Assembly (NCBI RefSeq): GCF_028858725.1
Contig: NC_084773.1
Location: 20,654,850 to 20,718,849, forward strand
Source: Colius striatus
Lineage: Eukaryota > Chordata > Aves > Coliiformes > Coliidae
DNA: 64,000 nt
Direction of reading: 5' to 3'
Both the position numbers and the translations under genes were made by a program. Position 1 is the first letter of the stretch. Every line of letters starts with the position of its first letter. Of the stretch, positions 1-12,089 are shown in pieces. Under the pieces are notes generated by a model, which did no database searches, had not been told where the DNA came from, and saw only the letters and a program-made list of their open reading frames with translations.

Positions 1-3000
1 TACTAACCTGAAAAAAAAGGATAAAAGCAACAAGAAAAAGCATTGTTAAGGATTAACATAAGTGGTTGAGCTTTGTTTGTTTGTTACAAAAGACGTTGCA
101 CAGAACAGGCTGTAAAGAACAAAACTGCAATACGTTTTTTCCTCCTTACAGTGCAATGACTGTGAGCAGCACCTTTGGAATGCAAGGGTTTTAGCACACA
201 TGCAAACGCCATATGACACAGACAGACAAGTCAGGAGGCTTCGTGAGGGCAGCTAGTACTTATCCTTGGGCTCAGAAGAAGGGCTCTACCACCTGCACCC
301 AAACTTGTGCTCAAACGTGTTAGCCCCTGGTTTCCAACACTGGGAGCTTGATGCTGTGAATCAGAGCATGGCTTTAGGGCAGCGCACAGCCCAAGAACAG
401 CTCCGTTTCTGCCTGTTAGCCCCAGCTGGAGATGATGGTTGTGCTGCAGCAGACACCAGGGACAGGCTGGCTGGGGCTGGCAAGCAGGAGAAGGAGCCAG
501 AACCAGAGAACCCCACTCCAGCCAGATGGGATCTCCACTGTACAGGACATTGCACCTCAGATGACAGCAGAGCAGGAGAAAACACGCCTGACTTCACAGG
601 TGGATGGAGGGGGACTGGGACTGGGATGGATGACCACCTGCAACATATGTTCTTGTACATTCAGTCAGCAAACTCCTGCTATTAATCAGAATTAGTATTT
701 ACAGAACAATTAACAAGGACTCCTTCTGAAGGAACTGTGGAAGTGCTGCATAAGAAGAATGTCAGATAATTTTCCATTTCTACAATGCCATGCCATGAAA
801 GCAGGCTTCCTCTGCAGGCTTTTCACTAGCAGGCTTCCCAGACACGCAGCTAAAAATACAGCCCCGAGACAGCCAACACAACAGTGACAAGGGAAAGTCT
901 ATAGTGTCAAAATGAGACACCAAATCATCCAAACACTGAAAAAAGTGGCAACACTCAAGTCTCAAAAAGATCCTGACAGGAACTCAAAGAACAGGATGTG
1001 AATATACCAGTGAGCACGAGCTCCTGTGTTGATGGGATGTACACCCCAGCTGCTCTCGTAGCCACTTGCTGTGGTGCTGGGATGTCTGAATGTTAAAGTA
1101 CAGTCATGTAAAACACACAAAATTATGCTTTGAATGGGTTTTTTTTTTTTTTACTGTTTTTAATAATTCAAAACTGATTTATGAGGTGAGATGCTGCATA
1201 TTCTCTATTGGGATAAGTTACTTTCGCTGCTTTTGGTGCACACTGTGGTAAGTACCTGTTCGCTCACAAACTGCACTGGCCATGAAATACAAGTATCTCA
1301 AAGCAAGCCTGAAACACAGAAACCTCAGTTTCTAACTGCATTAACGCTGAGAGTGAAAATCAGGAGTGCTTGTAGGAAGAACCAAAGCCATTTGGCCCAG
1401 CATGAGAGGATCCCTTCACTATACCCTGCTCCCTGCCAGGCTGACTAATTAGATTTTTGAATGACCCAAGTGGTTTTGCTACAACCACCTTAACTACTGA
1501 GCTATTTGACAATTTTAATTATCTGGAACAAAATAAAACAAACCCAAGAGAATTACACTGAAATACACAGTGAAAACAGAGGATAAATTTGCACACATGA
1601 GGAATAAAGCTGCATACCGTGTGGTGACCATGAAGTTCTCAAGTCACCAAGCTAGAAAGGCACTCAATTATTTACTGGAATAAGAAGTTCTTTAAAATGG
1701 ACAGATACCAGAACAAAGGGATGCTAAGCAGATAATAAAAGTAAGGCTTTGGCAAACAACATGAGGAAAGAAGATTTTAAAATCATGTCTCTTTGGAATA
1801 CTAAATAGTGACTCTGAACCTGTTTGTGAGGTTCTGGAACAACTCAAGTTGGATGTCAAGGCAATGTGGCATTTCAAACTATGTCACCAGAAGGTGGGAC
1901 TGTCCCAGGTTTCACCTTAACTCTCTAATTTCTAATGTCACAACTGAAGCAGAAGGCTTGTAAAACTTGGAGGCCTCCAAAAACTGCCATATGGCACTTT
2001 ATTCCATTAGGGAACAGGCAAATTCGTTCCTTTTGAGGGTGTGCTGGCTCCTTCCCACTAACAGCTGTACAGATACTACTGTGGGATCCAAAACACTGAA
2101 GGACAGTACATAATGTAGGTAAAATCTCTTGAATGTCCAAGTCAGTCTAAAGATCTGTTGCCCAAACTATGAAGTGCACATGCCCGAAACTCGGGAAGTT
2201 TGAATTTGCAGCTGTCTTCCCCAGAGGAAGCTCCTGGGAATCTGTGATATTGTACCAACTGGGTATCAAACGCTCCTGTAGGTTTAGAGAAACTGCATAA
2301 ACTGAACTCAGAGGAGCTACAAGAGGTCTGCTTTCTTTTAGAAGGATTATGGAAGACACAAGAAAAAACACTAAGTACACATTCTTAACAATTATTTTTA
2401 CTTTCTGAGAGATGAGGTCAGGATTGACAATTCAAACCAACACGGAAAGAAACAACCCCTGGAATAAAGACACCGAAGCATTTAACAGAAACTGATGCAC
2501 TGGCTGGACACTGGGGGTAGCAGCACCAGAAAAACCCTGACATTTTATTTACTAAAGGTTCAATAGAAAATAAGAGAATTATCTTCCAGCGATCCATAAA
2601 ACCAGGGCTCCATAACCCAGCAGAGAGCTGAGCCTACACTGGGGTGAGAGGACTGAGGAGTTCAAACTGAGGCACAGAACCAGACAAGGCTTGCACAAAG
2701 AAGCAACAATCTTCCCTGAGCTTCAGTGCCATTCCCTGTATTTTTAATACAATGTAATACCATGAACTCAGAGTTATCTTTCTGATAGTTCTGATTTACT
2801 AGTGATAAAAGCAACCACAGTTACATACATTTATTCCCCACAGAAATTCAGGACCATAATGGATTCATCACTGTAAAGAGTGATTTTTTTCCCTCTGAAA
2901 ATGTCAAACACAAAGGTCCAAATCTGAGCAGTGGTTTCTTTCATCTCTCACTTCTTGCAGAATAATGGGAAATTGTGAAATCATGGGAACTGTGAAAGCT

Positions 3001-3479
3001 TCATGGACATGCTTAAGGACCAATAGGTAATAATGAAGATAAACACAAGGAGGCCTGAGATCTGCTCCTTTCCTCAGCAGGGTGCCAACACTTAGAAGGC
3101 TGCACAGACTTTTTTTGTTCCCTATATGTCTCAAGCATTTATCTTATTGATAAATGCAGCCATAGATTCGTCTGACACTCAAGGTCCCTGATTTCAGTCT
3201 TTCAAGAGGAGTCAAACGTTTTCTTTACCTCAACAGCTTTCCACATTCACAGATGTAACATCCCCAGCTCCTTTGGTTTGAAGGAGGAGAGCACAACACT
3301 TCTAAACTGAAGTCTTTCTTAAAGGCTATTGCATTTTCATTAAACAAAGACAAACAGAAAAGACCCAAACAGTCACATGAAGTAACAGAAAGCCTAGCAG
3401 AGGATCTCATAACCAGGGCAAGAAAATTGGTTGCCTTTTTCAAAGCACTCTTATGTTCTGCAAAAAAATGTATCATGTG
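1..3479. other. intergenic, no gene seen
   Basis: This is AT-rich noncoding DNA on the LRRN1-facing side expected from vertebrate synteny. Open frames on both strands are short, overlap each other and show no recognisable domain. A pure T run lies near 1,141-1,152. I see no splice-bounded exon, RNA gene or recognisable repeat. Confidence 0.6.
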
Positions 3480-3600
3480 TAAACTGAAAGAGGGTAGATG
3501 CAGATTAGGTATTAGGAAGAGGTTCCTCACCATGAAGGTGATGAGGCACTGGCACAAGTTACCCAGAGAGGTCCCTGGAAGTCTTCAAGGAGCCCTGTCT
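3480..3600 (+). mobile_element. CR1 LINE fragment, diverged
   Basis: The block starting with a 'ctgaaagagggtagatgcag'-type string and running through 'attaggaagaggttcctcac' and 'tgaggcactggcacaagtta' follows the order of the conserved 3' portion of the CR1 retrotransposon (end of the reverse transcriptase ORF and start of the 3' tail). The stretch between 'cccagagag' and 'gtccctggaagtcttcaagg' is shorter than in typical CR1 copies, suggesting a small internal deletion. Similarity fades after about 3,600 and no terminal ATTCTRTGA-type repeat is present. It is 5'- and 3'-truncated and noncoding. Confidence 0.8.
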
Positions 3601-5571
3601 TGCTGAACCAAGTCTTGCTGGAGCCCTCACAATCCAACTCAAGTCAGTGCTTTGCAATCACATTCAAGAAGCTGAGGGGTGACTCAGACTGTAACAGTGT
3701 GCAGTGAAACAACCAGATGACCCGACCTACCTGCCCGTGCCAGCTCCATCACCACAGAGCAAACCAGGTTTTAGTCTAGTTGCACTTACCAACATCAAAC
3801 AGATTATTCCCTACACCATAAAGGTTTAGTCTTTCATTTAAAAACCCCCAAACAATCCCCCTCCACCACTTGCTGAGGGGCAAGTGGAGCAGGAAAGGCC
3901 TCCTGTGGTACAGCACAAGAACAGAACTTTAGGAAGATGGAACACAAACCACCGACTTTCATTTCATTGCTTTGTGGGTTTTAGTTTAAGGCCCAATCTT
4001 ATCTTAATGTGCTTCCCGGCTCCCATAATTAAATTCACTAATCCCCAGTCTTAAGGCATCAGCAAGTTAAGCTAATTTAAAGTTAGTACCTGAGCTTGAA
4101 TCTCTTTTTTACCCTTTAGCAAAGAAACACAATTATTGAACCCTTTCTGTGACAAGTAGGTATTTTTGTCTCTGCTTTAGTCGCTCCTTCTTCACTGTCC
4201 TCATTCTGTACTTTAGGGGTTATGAAGGAGGTTTAATACATTAGTTCATGAAGATTTAGATCTATCTGGATACTTAACCAAGCTACAGAAAAATATCTCA
4301 CAGTATCCTCACTGCATGGCTGGTTGATACTCCCAAGAAGGCATTTAGGCTGTATTTTCAGACTCACACATGTATTTAATATCTCTTATTTCCTTGTTTC
4401 GGGGTGCTGGGATTCCTGAAGGTAACACCTGAAAAACCAGCATGTTAGCTGTGCCTTCTAACACTGTGATCCTGACAGACATCACAAGGCAAGCAGAATC
4501 AGTTTGCCAGCAATCTGTACACTGCAGACAAACACAATTACAAGATAAAATCTCTCAGAAACATGACTAGCTAGAAAAATAAATTTACCTCGTTATCTGA
4601 AAAGAAATCACCAAAGTTTGTCAATCGCTTCAGAATAATGTACCTAGGTCATCTTTTTAACTATATAGAGAACATTTCTCAGGTATTTCCAATTATATAC
4701 AACCTTCCACTGGCCTTTCCTATCTGCAGTGTTAACCAACTTATTGTCCAATTTTAAGTTTGGCAATTAGTTGTTCTCTACTTGAAACTCCTTCTCATGG
4801 CTCCCATCTGCTTCCTGTCCTAAACCACAGCACCAGTTCATATGATTTCCTCAGCTACTCCTCACCACAGCACAGCAGGACACAAGCAGAAAGAGCGTCT
4901 GCACTGGCAATCATTTCAAATATCACGATCCTCAGTCGTGTTGTCCTGGACAATCTCTGCACAAATGAGCTACAGGCTGACGCACTCACATTGATACGGA
5001 GGTACCATCCCTAAGAGTTCGATGCAAGAGACATAAAATGCTGCAAGGTCTAGTTTTCAGCATTATGAAATTAACTTAGGCTCAACATTTCTAGTTTGTG
5101 GAAGCTTATCTCCTGTTCCAGAACCTGGCTCTCACAGCAGGTAGACAGCAGGTCAGTTCTTTCAGCTGGGAAGGCAAGAGCTCCAAGCCAATAGGCTGGT
5201 CCATTTAATACCGAGTAGCTTTTCAAACACCAGCTACCAGCAAAAAGTAACACCAGATAACTACAGTGAAACATCTGCAACGGTATTCCAAATGTGTATT
5301 GAAGAAGGTTAACTGACAGGAAAGAAAAGAAAGATCCTTTTACCATTCATTCTTTCTAGAACAACTCTGGCTTCGTAACACATCTTCCTGCTGACTTTTG
5401 TTAGTGCCAAACCCACAGCTAATGTGTGTGTCCAGATGAACCCAAAGTGACAGGTTACAAAACATATACACAAATAGCGGCATATATATATTACAATCAG
5501 ACCTCCAGTGACTGCTATCTTAATTAACATCTTATCTTGGTGGATGCAGAGGTAACTGGGGGTGTGCTGGT
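3601..5571. other. intergenic, no gene seen
   Basis: AT-rich noncoding sequence. The first 60 or so bases may contain a decayed continuation of the neighbouring CR1 tail. The short frames present have no family resemblance and no supporting splice architecture. Confidence 0.55.
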
Positions 5572-5695
5572 GTTCGCACAGAGCAGCGGGATGCCGCGTT
5601 CCCCTCGGCCGGGGCAGGGGCGCTCCCTGGCTGTGCCACGCTCGTGTCCCCTCTCCGAGGGAGGGGCAGAACCCACGGGCGCTACCTGAATGCAG
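5572..5695. other. isolated CpG-dense patch in AT-rich desert
   Basis: About 12 CpG dinucleotides occur in roughly 120 bases, while the flanking kilobases are AT-rich and almost CpG-free. The patch is open in several frames, including a 137-codon frame on the - strand whose N-terminal part is low-complexity and whose C-terminal part is hydrophobic. I do not recognise a protein. On the - strand the patch is preceded by an acceptor-like 'ttgctgcattcag', so it could be a first or internal exon of an unannotated transcript. It could also be a small CpG island promoter or an enhancer escaping methylation. The base composition is directly visible; the function is inferred. Confidence 0.45.
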
Positions 5696-5779
5696 CAACA
5701 CGGTTTTTTCCTGCCCCAGCAAAGAGCAGCTCCCAGGGCCGTGAGCAGACAGGGACCATTGCTCACGCTGAAGGATGAG

Positions 5780-6300
5780 ACTGCTTGTTAAACTTGGGCT
5801 TATTCTCCCACCTTTTTTGTTAAAAGCCCATGTAATTAATCAGGCAGTTAGGAGAAGAAATCGCAGAAAAAATATGATCATTTTATTGTTTATTCCCTAA
5901 TTGTGCACATAATGAGGCATATTTAAAGTAGTGTACCCTAGAACTTACATTTTAATGATGCTTTTACTGTGGTCTGAGTGCTAATGCCCTCATTTTTATT
6001 ACCCATTACTGCTTCTTCATGACATGTTTTTGAGCAGCCACTAAGAATGCTTATAGGGCATTGTAATTATATATTGTGCAAATTAAGGTTACAGTTTAAA
6101 AAGCCAGGAATTTACCTTATGAAAATATAGCTATTGTATTTACTGCATTACATTTTCCTTGCTGTAGTCTCTTACTACTGCACAAGGCACAAAGTCCTGG
6201 CAAAAACCCTTCTGGATACAAGTTTTCCATTGAAATGAAAAATGGTAATTCAATATAAAATGATGTTTTGCTGTTTTTCTAACTCAGTATGCACATGTCT
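5780..6300. promoter_or_regulatory. candidate conserved noncoding element (AT-rich)
   Basis: An AT-rich block of about 500 bases carries TAATTA-type homeodomain cores ('gtaattaatcaggc' near 5,831 and 'gtaattatatattg' near 6,063) and an octamer-like 'tgtgcaaatta'. It has few CpGs and no simple repeats. This texture is typical of developmental enhancers in gene deserts, but only cross-species alignment can show conservation. The call is inference from composition and motif content. Confidence 0.3.
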
Positions 6301-8883
6301 ATCTTAAACATACGAAATACCAACGGCACCTTTACCCAGTTCTCCTAGCAGTAAGTATAAAGAGTTGAATTTCATCTAATTTCAAAAATGGGTTGTCCAT
6401 TTCAGATGTATCTGTATTTCCATCTCAGCTTCTAATAGTTGCCGAGAGGAAACTCCTTCTCAAATTGATCCTCCTGTTCTCTTCATAGCTCTGTCCTCCC
6501 AAACGCCTCTTTTCAGCCCTGTAAATAAAGTTAGCCCTTTCCTTTCCATCAGTACAGAGAGGGATGTTTGCAAAAGCAGTACAGGAGTAGCAGACACCTC
6601 TGGAAACCTCATGAGAACAAATGCAGAAGCTCTTGAAGTTAAATAACTGAGTTTTGAATTCTGCTATCAGAGGAATGTGGAACCCTTAAAGACAGAATGC
6701 TTAACATTGTGAGTGACAGTGGAACAAGTCACAGTTCAAACCTGACCTTGTAATAATCAGCATGTCAACAGAGACCAAACTTCTATGTCTTTTTCTTTTA
6801 AATTCTGACAATTATGGAGTTATTCTTATTTCCCCTCTTAACCTTTACAGTTGCCTTTACAGAGGTTAGTTCAGAAGTAAACAAAAGGCTTGGTAGGACA
6901 GACAAAGCACACAAAACACTGAAGCCATATACTCCTACTTTTCCTGAAGTGACATGACTTGAGAGGTAGGCTCTCACCCATCTTACAGCCCTCCATGAGA
7001 CACCAAAACCAATGTGAAGTTTTCTAAACTCTCAAGACACAGTCTATTCAACATCTACAAGCTGCCCGGGTCCTAGGAATAAATATCCTCCTTGTTAGGT
7101 GAAGACTTTTCAAGAGTCATGAGTCCTTTTTTTAAACATCCTTTTCTGTATAACTGCTGTTGTATTCCCATGAAGTATTCCCAAAAAGCCCTGAAACATT
7201 TGTAACCATACAGGGGTTGTAAAATGCCATCAAGAACCATTAAGTGTAGGGGGATGCCATGGCTGAAATTGACCACTGCTCTGTTTCCTTGGGTCCCAGG
7301 GAAGAGCTCATTTGCTCAGGGAGGCAGATATCATTTCTGAGACCCTAATAGTTCTCATTTTGTTTTGATGAGTCTGAACAAGGTACCTCTGCTAAGGACG
7401 TTCAGTTGCTGCAAGGAAATAAATGAAAATAGCAATTTTATTAAAAATTGCTGACAAACTACCCAAGATAAAGCAGTAAAGCCAATGTTTTGCTTCAGAC
7501 ACCTGCAAACCCTGCAGCAGGCAGTGGCAATCAAGAGGGTTCAGAGGATGGAGGACACAGTTTTCCTACCAGTCTGTGCAATGAGGAATTAGTGTTTCAT
7601 TTAAGTATTCTAACAAGTCTCTTCTTTCATTTCAATTCCCGCCCCATGCCCAACCACCTCCAAAAGGTCATGTAACATGCTCAACTAACAAGCCTGAGAG
7701 CTCCAAGCGGGAAGCAGTAAAATAATAAACAATAATTTACCTCTACTTCATGCTAAACTTCAGTGGCTTATAATTTAGCTTCCTCAATACAAGGTCTCAG
7801 CAGGAGACAGCTAATGACTTTTTCCAGCTTAAAATAAGCTGTTCCACACTGTGCTAGGTAAATCTCCCTTAGCTTTGTGGGGAAGTCTGAAGTCAGGTAA
7901 AATATAAGCCTCTTATGGCACAAAAGAGAAAAAAGAATATTCCAAACCTAAAATTAGTCATATGGTCTCATATCCAATTTTTTAGCATGTACCACCAGTT
8001 TGGGGTTTTTACAGCTTAGCTTGACTTGGAAGCATGTTACCATGAAGTAGTGACATTCAAATTTAGCCCTAAGCAAGGAAAAGAGACAATTTTAACAAGG
8101 AACTAGAATACAAAATGCGACAGCTTAGCCACAGTAACCGTGTGCAACGTGGGTCACTCCCGAAGACACTGCCTCTGCTTGCAAACTGAGTCTCCTTCAA
8201 TTGACACCGAGCTTCCTCAGTTCTAAACTTAATTACATTTATGTACACAGCTACAATGATTCAGAGCAGGTGTCCATTAATCCACAAAAGATTATGGGAT
8301 TAACTATCAAATGGTTTTTTACTATTTAAAAAAATAAAGTCGGTCTGAACACCGAGAGACGTTTCCACAAGTGCCTTACTGGGAGTAACTTCAAGGTCAG
8401 TTATTTACTCGCAGGTTCACACTATCAAAACATGAAGGTGGTTTTATGTCAGGTGTGCACCAACAGCTCTTCAGGGAGGAAACCCCTTGTGCCTGGTTTA
8501 TTTTCCTTCCCATTAGCTTCTCCCTCATGAAGAGAGCGACAGAGCGAAGCGGCCAGCTGCACAAAAGGAAACTGCAGAGCGACTGAGATGAGTTTGGCAA
8601 GCAAACAGGGAGTCACAGAGGGACTTCTTGCTCTCATGAGCAAGTTCTGCAGAATTTAACTGTCATTAAATCTGGATACATTCCCCAGCACAATGCAGTT
8701 ACATGACACATTTCAACACAGCAGATTCTCCTTTTCCCAGGATTTTTTTTCCTGGCAATCCACTAGAATGGATAACTTTCAAAGACTGGACATTTGCCTT
8801 CACCTAAAAAAGAAATCCTTTCCATTTTCTGGGGTTTTTTAATGTGAAAAAGAGTGAAAATGAAATATTATTTCTTATTGAAG
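6301..8883. other. intergenic, no gene seen
   Basis: AT-rich noncoding DNA without a recognisable exon, RNA gene or repeat family. Open frames are under 70 codons. Confidence 0.55.
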
Positions 8884-9067
8884 TGGGTGAGGGAGCACTG
8901 GCAGGGGCTGCCCAGATGGGCTGTGGAGTCTCCTTCTCTGGAGACATTCCAATCCAGCTGGGCAAGTTCCTGTGTGACCTGCTCTAGGTGGTCCTGCTCT
9001 GGCAGGGGGGTTGCACTGGATGAGCTTTTGAGGTCTTTCCAGTCCTTGAGATTCTGTGACTTTGTGA
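8884..9067 (+). mobile_element. CR1 LINE 3' end, sense orientation
   Basis: The sequence follows the CR1 3' region in order. It starts with 'gggagcactggcaggggctg', then 'gctgtggagtctccttctct', 'tgtgtgacctgctctaggtg', 'ctctggcaggggggttg' and 'tggatgagcttttgaggtct'. It ends in 'attctgtgactttgtga', a decayed copy of the tandem octamer that terminates CR1. The copy is 5'-truncated, as nearly all CR1 insertions are, and encodes no functional protein. Moderate divergence suggests an old insertion. Confidence 0.92.
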
Positions 9068-12000
9068 ACTAGAACTGGATCCTGGGGATTCAGTAGCTGG
9101 AATGGTCCAGAAAGAATGCTAACAAATGAATATGGTTTATTTAAATCCTAAACCAAAGCATACTTCAGTAGTGAAAAATAGGAAGAGAGAACTAGACAAA
9201 GAAGACAAAAGGACCAATGGATGTCACTGATAACCAAGACCTTTAACACTCCTATGCTCTGAAAACCAAGGGCAAACACTGAAAGACAGAGAACACTGCT
9301 GGTGTATTAAAATGAAATCTTCCTCTCAGAGGAGTTTTAAATGTTCAGGAATAAACCTTAGACACATTTCATTAGTTGGGTAAGAGTTACTTAAAGAAAC
9401 CGTTGGTGAGTTTTATACCCCCATGTCTACTTTGCCCTGCCAGCCCCGTGGTGAAGCAGTAATTGCATCCTCCTCCAGCACACGGTGCTTACACTGACAC
9501 TGCTTAATTGCTCTGTGCAGTCTTGTCATGGGCAAAGTGCTCAGCAGCATCCCTGCTTGCTCAGCACATGGCTTGGGGCCAGAGCCCAGCACATCTGCCT
9601 CCCCTTGGCATGCTAGATCCAGGTTTCAGTGCCTCACACTAACATAATCCAATGTGAATTAAAAGATGCTCTGAGGTGCCTTCAGAGTTGTCAGGTGTGA
9701 AGTCCTCTTCTTAAGCTCTTATATCTTTCAAGTGAAGGAAGGGAGTGGTCACAGGAGAGCAATCACTTTTTCCACACAACAGATGCATCTGGACATCACT
9801 TTAAGGTGGTGTTACTGTGAGTGACCTGGAGCTACAGACTAAATCCCTGTGAGCAGCCTGGTTGGTTTAGGAGAGCTATCACAAAGGAGTATTTCAGCAA
9901 CTCAGTTTTGAAGCATCAAAGGAAAAAAATCTTCACTTTTTGTGAAAACATAGCAACTGCTATTGCACTATTTTGATTCCTCCCATAGGTTTCTGTCTCA
10001 ATGGTACCACAGCTCAAAAAAAAGATGGCTAAAATCTACTGAAACAAAGACACATATGTATTAATGTATAATTATGTGCAATCCTTCTGGAAGCAAGGCT
10101 GTTGGCTGCTGTGTCAGAGAGGTATTTAACCCACTAGAGTCAAATTAGACTGTTTATTCCAACTGGAAAGCTAAAAATACATTTTTCACACTTTAACTTG
10201 CAGTTTGTCATCAATACTCCCATTTTTAGTGCCAAGAGGTTACAGTAGACAACAATATTGCTGATTTTGCAATGGTTACACAGTCCAGTCATTAGCAACA
10301 GTAAACCAGACTAATGAGCTCTAATAAGGCCTTTGCTGCTGTCTTGCAGTACTTTCCATATTTACTGCCAAGCTCTGCTACTCTTACTTCTCACCAGTAG
10401 AGCACGTGAAGCAGTGAAATTAAAATGTCTCTTTCTATGCAAAGTTTTGGGGGGCCTAGAAAACAAATTCAGTGCTCAGATCTCAGCTGCAGCCAGTTTG
10501 TATCTGTTGCTATCAACAAGCTATCAGAGGCAGCAGCAGGGCAGCAGCTCCAAGAGCCACAGTGCCCATCACTGCTCAGCACAGCCCTCCAACTGCCCTG
10601 CACACTGACTGGAAAGGAGTCACTCAGCACAGCCAGAAACACCAGACATTTGCCTGATTGTCCAAAGTCTGGCACTGTGCTGAGGACTGAGCCCTTTATA
10701 CTAAGTGTAACCTGGCACTTCAAGGTGAAGGAGAAAGCTGTGAGGAACAAGGAGAAGCTGCAACATGCCTTGAGAATGCAAAGCATCATTTCCTTTAACA
10801 GAGGCAAACCTCTCACTTTGTGGTCCATCCAGCACAGGTGAAAATACTTGGGGTGTTCTGACTGCTTCAGGTACTTTCTGCTCAAATAAGAGAACATTTT
10901 GAGATGTGTCTGTAGGTCAATGCCTCCTCAGTAAGCACTGAGCATGTCTGTCAATAGCATAGGTAAACACGTTTGATGAGTGCAGGGCAAGAGCACTCAC
11001 ACAAGACACTGAGATGCCATTCCCTGAAAATGGTGGGAAGCAGTTTACCCCTCCCTCTGCACACAAACAGAAAATCATTTAAAATAGCTCTCAGGTGAAA
11101 GTAGTAGGTCCTTTTTTTTCTCCATAGCACTGATTTAAATGCCAGGTTATTCTCCAGTTAACAGTTCATATTTAAGCTCTCTTTTCACCAAAGATGCTGC
11201 CATCTGTCCCTGTCATTTTGTTACTTTATTGATTGTTTTGACCAACTTCTGACACATCCATTTGTGAGAGTTCCTTAGACCACTCTTACAAGAAGAGGAG
11301 CTGATAAGGAACCTCCCTAAGCTTTCCCATGATGCATGCCAAGGCAAGTAATGCATTTAACTCTTCGATTATCACCTTACTTTTCTCAAATGTGACTCAT
11401 GTTATTGTTTATTGCCTTACTATTGATTACCTATTAAGTGCAAAAGCAGAATGAGTGCCAGGCTATTAAAAGAGTAGGTTTCAGAGTGCTTGGGGTTGTT
11501 TTTGATTGTGACTCTCAATTCACCAGAATCTTTTTACCTTTTTCTCATCGTTTTACCTTTAAATTAATCAAAATGTCTGTTCTTTACCTGTTCCTTCTTT
11601 TGCTGTTATGTCCCCTTTTGAAGAGTCTCTTTCACTTTGGTTTTTAACCACGCCACCTTTTGGTGTCCTTTGCAATCATTCTGCCTGAAAGCATTATACT
11701 CTCAGCTGTTCCTTTAAAATTCTTTTTAAACAGTCTCTTCAATAGCTGTGGATTTTCAAGTTAAACATTTTACTGTGCCAGATTTATTGCTTCTGTCAGA
11801 AGATCTGATTTGAATAACATGATGACCAACTTCATAGTAGTAACTTGAATCATTTCCTGCTCGCTATGCAGAATTAATCAAGATTTGCTCTACCTGTTCA
11901 GATTAGGTTATTTATTCTGCTCCAAAAATCAGAGGTTTGTAACATTTTAAATCTTTAGTCTCTTCCCTTCAGCCCCAAACCCAGCTAATAGACCCATAAT

Positions 12001-12072
12001 TGCACTCTAATTCCTGGTTTTGAAGCTTTCTAATCTCCCTTAAACTTTCACGGCCGTTATCAGTATATTGTG
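9068..12072. other. intergenic, no gene seen
   Basis: Noncoding sequence. Overlapping frames of up to 142 codons around 10,333-10,900 lie on both strands and look like chance frames: no domain, no consistent splice sites. The stretch 11,290-12,330 is notably AT-rich and CpG-poor and is a second candidate for conserved noncoding DNA. Confidence 0.5.
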
Positions 12073-12089
12073 ATGACAGCTTCTGTCAT
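12073..12089. promoter_or_regulatory. palindromic TGACAG pair (MEIS/TGIF-like)
   Basis: The arms ATGACAG and CTGTCAT are exact reverse complements separated by CTT. TGACAG is the core bound by TALE homeodomain proteins (MEIS, PKNOX, TGIF family), so the site offers two inverted half-sites. It lies in an AT-rich, CpG-poor stretch. The palindrome is seen directly; protein binding is inference. Confidence 0.35.
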
